DNA of 9,827 nt from the NCBI GenBank assembly GCA_021154945.1, contig JAJNQF010000047.1, positions 1 to 9,827 of the forward strand, in the 5' to 3' direction. A program made the position numbers and the translations under genes. The stretch is from Sphingomonas sp. (GTDB taxonomy: Bacteria > Pseudomonadota > Alphaproteobacteria > Sphingomonadales > Sphingomonadaceae). Under the pieces are notes generated by a model, which did not search any database, was not told the origin of the DNA, and worked only from the letters and a program-made list of their open reading frames with translations. Positions 5,223-9,827 of this stretch are shown one piece after another (within the stretch, counting starts at the first letter, position 1; each line of letters starts with the position of its first letter).

Positions 5223-7565
5223 CTATCGCCGCTTAGGTTCGAACGACGGCGGTTCGAACGAGGGCGGCCGGTCGCCCTTGGCCGTGCCGAACGACGACGG
5301 CTTCGGTCCCATCGTGAACTCCAGCTCGCCACCCTTCGCGAGGTCGGCGTGCGCGATCCAGTTCCGGGTCCAGGGCTTGCCGTTCCAGCGGACCGACTGG
5401 ACATAGGGGCTGGCCGGCGCATTGCCCTTGGCGACGACGCGCAAGGTGCGCCCCGCGCCGAGATCGACCTGAGCCGCGTCGAACAGCGGCGAGCCGAAGA
5501 CATAGACCCCGCTGACCGGATCGACCGGATAGAAGCCGAGCGCCGACAGGATGAACCACGCGCTCATCTGGCCGCAATCGTCGTTGCCGATGACGCCGTC
5601 GGGATCGGCCTTGTACATTTCGGTCAGCAGGCGACGCACCATCGCCTGCGTCTTCCACGGCGCGCCCGCATAGGCATAGAGATACGCGGCGTGCTGATCC
5701 GGCTCGTTGCCGTGCGCATATTGGCCGACCAGCCCGGTGATGTCGGGCGGCGCATTCTTGGGGAGCGTCGACGGTGCGGTGAACAGCGCGTCGAGCTTTT
5801 TCACGAACCCCGCATCGCCGCCGAACAGCGCGATCAGGCCATAGGCGTCGTGCTGGTTGAGGAATGTCGCCTGCCACCCGTTCGCCTCGGTATAATCACG
5901 CTGCTTCTCGGGGTTGTGACCCAGCTGGATCGGGTCGTAATCGACCCACCAGCTGCCATCGGCGAAGCGCGGCCGGGCAAAGCCGATCGTGGGATCGATG
6001 ACGTTGCGGTAGTTGAGGCTGCGCTTGCGCAGCGCGGCGGCGTCGGCCTTGGCGCCTGCCGCCTCGGCGAGCACCGCCATCGCCCAGTCGTCATAGGCAT
6101 ATTCCTGCGTGCGGCTGACCGATTCCCACGTCTTGTCGGCGGGCACAAAGCCGAGGTCGTAATAAAAGCCGCGGCCGAGCGTGCTGTCGATGTCCGGGAA
6201 GGTGCGATCGAACGCGCGCCTGCGGATCTGCGGCCAGGCGGCGGCGTAATCCGCCTCGATCCCCTTGGCGCAGGCCTCGGCGAGTACCGACACCGAATGC
6301 CAGCCGATCATGCACGCGGTCTCGACGCCCTGCAGCGGCCAGACCGGCGATCCGGTCGGGCTCTGCACGGTCTGGCGGACGAGATCGCGGGTGAACTGCG
6401 CCGCCTTGTCGGGCTGGACGAGCGTGAGCAGCGGATGCAGCGCGCGATAGGTGTCCCACATCGAATAGGTGCTGAATGCGGGCTCGGCGGCGGTCGTCTG
6501 ATGCACCTTGCGGTCGAGCCCGACATAGCGGCCATCGCGGTCGGTAAACAGCGTCGGCGAGAGGAAGGCGTGATACAGCGCGCTCGCCATGATCGTGCGC
6601 TGTTCGGGCGTGCCGCCGTCGACGCGGACGCGGTCGAGTTCGGTCTGCCAGATACGCGCTGCCGAGCGCCGGACCGCATCGAACTTCCAGCCTGTCGCTT
6701 CGCCCTGGAGCGCGGCCTTGGCGCCGGCGACGTCGACCGCGGAGATGCCGGTCTTGATCAGGATCGGCGAGCCGCCCGCCTGGTCGAAGAAGAACGCGAC
6801 CTTCAGGCGGTTGCCGGTGACGCCCTTGGCACCCGCCGGTGCCGGCGTGTCGTCGTCGCCGAAGAACTGGACGCGGTCGGGTTTGCGCGAGAGCTGCATC
6901 GCGAAATGGATGCGCCGGCCCTTCGCCCAGCGGTGGACGCGGCGGCTGCCGGTGAGCATGCCATCGGGGGAGAGCGCCAGCGAGGCCTCGTCGATCAGCG
7001 TGCCCTTGTCCCAGACGTCGAGGATCATGTGCGCGAAGTCGACCAGGATGTGGCCGGGGCCTTGCGGGAAGCTGTAGCGGTGGTGGCCGGTCCGCTCGGT
7101 CACGGTCAGTTCGGCGAGCACGCCCGATTCGAGCTTCACGCGGTAATAGCCGGGCTCGGCGAGCTCGTCGGTGAAGCGCTGGCGATAGCCGTCTTCGGGT
7201 TTGCCGAGCGCGCCGGGTTTCAGCTGCAACGGTCCGCGCGTCGGCACCACGAGGACGTCGAGCATGTCGCCGATCCCGGTGCCCGACAGATGCGTGTGGC
7301 TGAAGCCCATGATCGAGCCGTCGTCCTGGTGATAGCCCGAGCACGCATCCCAGCGGCTGTTGTCGGTATCGGGGCCGAGCTGGACCATGCCGAACGGCAG
7401 CGACGGACCGGGATAGGTATGGCCGTGGCCGCCGGTGCCGACGAACAGATCGGGTTTGCCCGCGACCGGGCGCTGGCCCTGCGCCTGCGATGCGGCGGGC
7501 AGGACGCCCGCGAGGCCGGCGAGCCCGGTGGTGGCGAGCACCTGGCGGCGGTTGGCGGTGGTCAT
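5223..7565 (-). CDS. GH92 alpha-mannosidase with twin-arginine-type signal
   Basis: A 780-residue GH92 exo-alpha-mannosidase with all the family landmarks: the N-terminal sandwich domain with TYPGPSLPFGMVQLGPDTD (50-68) and GFSHTHLSGTG (87-97); MWDTYRALHPLLTLVQP (369-385) and EYAYDDWAMAVL (488-499) in the alpha/alpha barrel; YTEANGWQATFLNQHD (558-573) with E560 as probable catalytic acid; GQYAHGNEPDQHAAYLY (614-630); and GNDDCGQMSAWF (660-671) with D663 as probable base carboxylate. The N-terminus MTTANRRQVLATTGLAGLAG has a twin-arginine pair (R6, R7), a hydrophobic stretch and a likely cleavage site near residues 26-30, so Tat export to the periplasm is expected. The ATG at 7565 is preceded by GGGAG (7577-7573) with a seven-base gap, better than an in-frame ATG 13 codons upstream, which would overlap the preceding gene. 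It is the third gene of the operon, 22 bases after GH125. Confidence 0.95.
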   Translation of the reverse strand: MTTANRRQVLATTGLAGLAGVLPAASQAQGQRPVAGKPDLFVGTGGHGHTYPGPSLPFGMVQLGPDTDNSRWDACSGYHQDDGSIMGFSHTHLSGTGIGDMLDVLVVPTRGPLQLKPGALGKPEDGYRQRFTDELAEPGYYRVKLESGVLAELTVTERTGHHRYSFPQGPGHILVDFAHMILDVWDKGTLIDEASLALSPDGMLTGSRRVHRWAKGRRIHFAMQLSRKPDRVQFFGDDDTPAPAGAKGVTGNRLKVAFFFDQAGGSPILIKTGISAVDVAGAKAALQGEATGWKFDAVRRSAARIWQTELDRVRVDGGTPEQRTIMASALYHAFLSPTLFTDRDGRYVGLDRKVHQTTAAEPAFSTYSMWDTYRALHPLLTLVQPDKAAQFTRDLVRQTVQSPTGSPVWPLQGVETACMIGWHSVSVLAEACAKGIEADYAAAWPQIRRRAFDRTFPDIDSTLGRGFYYDLGFVPADKTWESVSRTQEYAYDDWAMAVLAEAAGAKADAAALRKRSLNYRNVIDPTIGFARPRFADGSWWVDYDPIQLGHNPEKQRDYTEANGWQATFLNQHDAYGLIALFGGDAGFVKKLDALFTAPSTLPKNAPPDITGLVGQYAHGNEPDQHAAYLYAYAGAPWKTQAMVRRLLTEMYKADPDGVIGNDDCGQMSAWFILSALGFYPVDPVSGVYVFGSPLFDAAQVDLGAGRTLRVVAKGNAPASPYVQSVRWNGKPWTRNWIAHADLAKGGELEFTMGPKPSSFGTAKGDRPPSFEPPSFEPKRR
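5236..5265. repeat. 15-base tandem duplication at the 3' end of the GH92 gene
   Basis: Two adjacent copies of GGTTCGAACGA(C/G)GGC (5236-5250 and 5251-5265) differ at one base. They encode a doubled PPSFE motif at residues 767-776, just before the terminal PKRR. The repeat lies outside the folded GH92 domain and looks like a recent slippage or duplication event in a disordered tail. Confidence 0.8.
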
Positions 7566-7587
7566 CGTCTGTCTCCCGGAGTCCGTG

Positions 7588-9033
7588 TCAGTAGCGGGCG
7601 GCAAGCAAGGCGGGCTTGCGGCGCTCGAGGTCGAGGATCAGCTCGCCGAAAAGGCCATTGGCCCACGCGAACCAGTGCCGCGTGAACTTGGCCGGATCGT
7701 CCTTGTGGAAGGATTCGTGCATGAACCCGGTGCCGCCATGCGTCGTCTTCAGCCACGCAAGACACTGGCGGATCACGGCGTCGTCGTCGCTGTTCATCGC
7801 GTGCGTGATGATCGACATCGGCCAGATCATGTCGAGCCCGATATGCGGGCCGCCTATCCCGCGCGCGGCGGTGCCGGTGAAGAAATACGGGTTGCGATCG
7901 CTCCACGCGAGCGCGGCGGTACGGCGGAACAGCGGGTCGGTGCGATCCGCTGCGCCGAGCAGCGGCAGGCCCGACAGGCTCGGCACGTTGGCGTCGTCCA
8001 TGAAGATCGCATTGCCGAAGCCGTCGACCTCATACGCCCAGACCTCGCCGCCCTGCCCGTCCGGCATCCGGCCATGTTTGCGTAGTGCCGTCTCGACCTC
8101 GGTCGCCAGCGCCTCGCTGTCGGTCGCGCCTGCCGTATCGCCGCGCGCCTCGCGCTGGACCGTCGCCAGCATCCGCAGCGCGGACACCGCGAACAGGTTC
8201 GACGGGATCAGGAACGGATAGAGGCACGCGTCGTCCGACGGGCGGAACATCGAATGGATCAGGCCGACTTTCCGCGTCGGGGCGCCATAGCCTTCGAACA
8301 TGAGCGTCTCGGTCGGCGAGACGTTCAGGCGCTGGAAATGATACGGGCCCTTGCCGTCCTTGCGCTGCTGTTCGCGGAAGGTCGCGACCGCGCGGCGCAT
8401 CGCCTTGGCCCAGAGATCGTCGAACGGCGTCTTGTCGCGCGTCGCGGTCCAATAGCCGTGCGCGAGCCGCATCGGATAGCAGAGCGAGTCGATCTCCCAT
8501 TTCCGCTCGGCGACGCCCGGCTTCATGTCGGTCTGGTCGGTCCGTGCGCCGAGGTTCGACTTGGCGGTCGGATCCTCCATGAACGCATTGGCGTAGGGGT
8601 CGATCAGGATGCACCGCGCCTGCCGTGCGATCAGCCCGGTGAAGACACGGCGCAGGCCGGCATCCTTCGGCGCAAGGTGCACATAGGTCTGCATCTGCGC
8701 CGAACTGTCGCGCAGCCACAGCGCCTCGATATCGCCGGTGATGACGAACGCATCGGGCTTGCCCCCGGGTTTGCCATCGCCCGTGCCGACCTTGACGGTG
8801 GTGTCGAGTGTGTTGGGGTAGCAATTCTCGAACAGCCAGGCGAGTTCGGGGTCGGCGATCTTCGCCTTCACGCGCGCGATCTCGGCCTCGACCGCAGGGC
8901 TGACGAAGTGACGTTGCGCACGCGGCGGTCGCTTGCTCACGAGGGGCGCGGCGGCGGCGGCGGCGCGCGGGAGGCTGGCGGTGACCGCCAACGCGGCGGC
9001 CCCGGTCATGACGTCGCGACGACGAAAGCGCAT
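7588..9033 (-). CDS. GH125 exo-alpha-1,6-mannosidase with twin-arginine-type signal
   Basis: A 481-residue glycoside hydrolase family 125 protein; the family contains metal-independent inverting exo-alpha-1,6-mannosidases that act on non-reducing alpha-1,6-mannose of N-glycans and related glycans. Diagnostic segments: TGDIEALWLRDSSAQMQTYV (99-118), KWEIDSLCYPMRLAHGYW (178-195), FRPSDDACLYPFLIPSNLFA (263-282), where an aspartate (D267 or D268) should be the general acid, and TGFMHESFHKDDPAKFTRHW (435-454), where E440 should be the general base. The N-terminus MRFRRRDVMTGAAALAVTAS is a twin-arginine-type signal ending in an alanine run (24-29), so periplasmic export is likely. ATG 9033 is chosen because GGAG lies six bases upstream; ATG 9045, four codons earlier and two bases after the preceding stop, is the alternative. 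Operon partner of the two flanking GH92 genes. Confidence 0.94.
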   Translation of the reverse strand: MRFRRRDVMTGAAALAVTASLPRAAAAAAPLVSKRPPRAQRHFVSPAVEAEIARVKAKIADPELAWLFENCYPNTLDTTVKVGTGDGKPGGKPDAFVITGDIEALWLRDSSAQMQTYVHLAPKDAGLRRVFTGLIARQARCILIDPYANAFMEDPTAKSNLGARTDQTDMKPGVAERKWEIDSLCYPMRLAHGYWTATRDKTPFDDLWAKAMRRAVATFREQQRKDGKGPYHFQRLNVSPTETLMFEGYGAPTRKVGLIHSMFRPSDDACLYPFLIPSNLFAVSALRMLATVQREARGDTAGATDSEALATEVETALRKHGRMPDGQGGEVWAYEVDGFGNAIFMDDANVPSLSGLPLLGAADRTDPLFRRTAALAWSDRNPYFFTGTAARGIGGPHIGLDMIWPMSIITHAMNSDDDAVIRQCLAWLKTTHGGTGFMHESFHKDDPAKFTRHWFAWANGLFGELILDLERRKPALLAARY

Positions 9034-9047
9034 TCCGGTCTCCATGA

Positions 9048-9827
9048 TCAACGTCCCGCCACCGGTGCGCTCATCGAGAACGGCGCATCCGCCTTCGCCG
9101 CACCCCAGGCGGTGTTCGGCGTCGGCCCCATCACGAACCGCAGCGTGCCGCCCTGCTGCAACGCCGCGCGGGTCAGCCAGGGCTTGTCGTGCGGGGTACC
9201 GTTGAAGCTCGCCGACTGGATATAGACGTTGCCGGGGCCGTTGTTCGCCGCCTCGATCGTCAGCATCTTGCCGCCGGGCATCGTCAGCTTCACGGTCTGG
9301 AACAGCGGGCTGCCGATCGCATATTGCCCGACGGTGGGGGTGACCGGGTAGAAGCCCAGCGCGGAGAACACGTACCACGCCGAGGTCTGGCCGTTGTCCT
9401 CGTCGCCCGGATAACCATCGGGCGCGGGCGAGTAGAGCTTCTTCATCACGTCGCGGACGTGATATTGCGTCTTCCACGGTGCGCCCGCCCAGTCGTAGAG
9501 ATAGGTCATGTGCTGGATCGGCTGGTTGCCGTGCGCATATTGCCCCATGTCGACGATCTGCATCTCGCGGATCTCGTGGATGGTCTGCCCGTAATAGCTG
9601 TCGTCGAAGATCGGCGGCGTGGTGAAGATCGAATCGAGCCGCTTCACGAACGCCTCGCGCCCGCCCATCAGGTCGGCGAGACCCTGCACGTCCTGCATCA
9701 CCGACCAGCTGTAATGCAGCGCATTGCCCTCGGTGAAGGCATCGCCCCATTTGTACGGGCTGAACGGCGTCGACCAGCTCCCGTCCTTGTTGCGACCGCG
9801 CATCCAGCCGCTCTGCGCATCGTAGAG
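9048..9827 (-). CDS. GH92 alpha-mannosidase (C-terminal 259 residues; gene continues beyond right edge)
   Basis: Open to the right edge of the window, so only the C-terminal part of this GH92 enzyme is visible and its start and signal peptide are unseen. The fragment begins LYDAQSGWMRGRNKDGSW and continues with FTEGNALHYSWSVMQDVQGL, whose glutamate is the probable catalytic acid. GQYAHGNQPIQHMTYLYDW then replaces the more common GNEP motif with GNQP, and GDEDNGQTSAWYVFSALGFY carries two aspartates spaced Asp-x-Asp, matching the base pair described for characterised GH92 mannosidases. The C-terminal beta-sandwich with VYIQSASFNG follows. It differs from both other GH92 proteins here at these motifs, which suggests a different linkage preference (inference). 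It is the first visible gene of the operon; its stop lies 14 bases before the chosen GH125 start. Confidence 0.93.
   Translation of the reverse strand, partial: LYDAQSGWMRGRNKDGSWSTPFSPYKWGDAFTEGNALHYSWSVMQDVQGLADLMGGREAFVKRLDSIFTTPPIFDDSYYGQTIHEIREMQIVDMGQYAHGNQPIQHMTYLYDWAGAPWKTQYHVRDVMKKLYSPAPDGYPGDEDNGQTSAWYVFSALGFYPVTPTVGQYAIGSPLFQTVKLTMPGGKMLTIEAANNGPGNVYIQSASFNGTPHDKPWLTRAALQQGGTLRFVMGPTPNTAWGAAKADAPFSMSAPVAGR

Noticed and set aside
5100..7685. An 861-codon open frame on the plus strand opposite the GH92 and the end of GH125
   Set aside because: It lies antisense to a gene with clear GH92 motifs; its composition is dominated by Arg, Ala, Glu and Asp as expected for the complement of high-GC coding sequence, and it shows no recognisable domain.
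8947..8966. GCG trinucleotide run as a possible phase-variable microsatellite
   Set aside because: It encodes the alanine run of the GH125 signal peptide, is in frame and interrupted, and unit changes of three bases would not switch the gene off.
7588..9750. A 720-codon extended version of the GH125 frame
   Set aside because: The extension overlaps the C-terminus of the upstream GH92 in another frame. The GH125 domain, its twin-arginine signal and a GGAG site support a start at 9033 (or 9045).
1..9827. tRNA, rRNA, CRISPR array, insertion sequence, integrase or attachment site
   Set aside because: None was seen: no repeated spacer structure, no transposase-like frame and no tRNA-like cloverleaf in the short intergenic stretches. 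No gene-free stretch exceeds 160 bases.

Overview
The window is GC-rich throughout, every reading frame is densely coding, and the antisense frames are long and open. This fits a high-GC alphaproteobacterium. The protein style (twin-arginine-exported glycosidases, a nucleoside-symporter-type MFS carrier, a LacI regulator) most resembles Sphingomonas and relatives. That assignment is inference from style; no rRNA or other marker gene is present.

Layout. (1) Positions 1-1434, minus strand: a two-gene unit with an MFS sugar/nucleoside-type permease followed, through a 4-base ATGA overlap, by the N-terminus of a sugar phosphate isomerase/epimerase (TIM-barrel) that runs off the left edge. (2) Positions 1435-1559: a divergent control region holding a 14-base inverted repeat (TGTAA-AGGA-TTACA), a candidate LacI-type operator that overlaps a possible -35 box of the permease. 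(3) Positions 1560-2570, plus strand: the LacI-family regulator. (4) Positions 2571-2728: an intergenic region with an AT-rich promoter-like patch and a strong Shine-Dalgarno sequence. (5) Positions 2729-5140, plus strand: a divergent GH92-family alpha-mannosidase homologue, followed by a clear intrinsic terminator. (6) Positions 5223-9827, minus strand: a compact convergent operon read from the right edge: GH92 (C-terminal part only), GH125 exo-alpha-1,6-mannosidase, GH92 alpha-mannosidase, with gaps of 14 and 22 bases.

Taken together this is an alpha-mannoside utilisation locus. Three GH92 enzymes with different active-site signatures and one GH125 enzyme could trim alpha-1,2/1,3/1,4- and alpha-1,6-linked mannose from high-mannose N-glycans or yeast-type mannan outside the cytoplasm. 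Two of the enzymes carry twin-arginine-type signals and one a Sec-like signal. The MFS permease could import a released sugar and the isomerase/epimerase could process it, under the LacI regulator. No outer-membrane TonB receptor, endo-glycosidase or mannokinase lies in the window; if the locus is complete these should flank it. The most unusual gene is the plus-strand GH92 at 2729-5140, which lacks the family's N-terminal His-Thr-His-Leu-Ser-Gly-Thr-Gly signature while keeping the probable catalytic acid and one base carboxylate.
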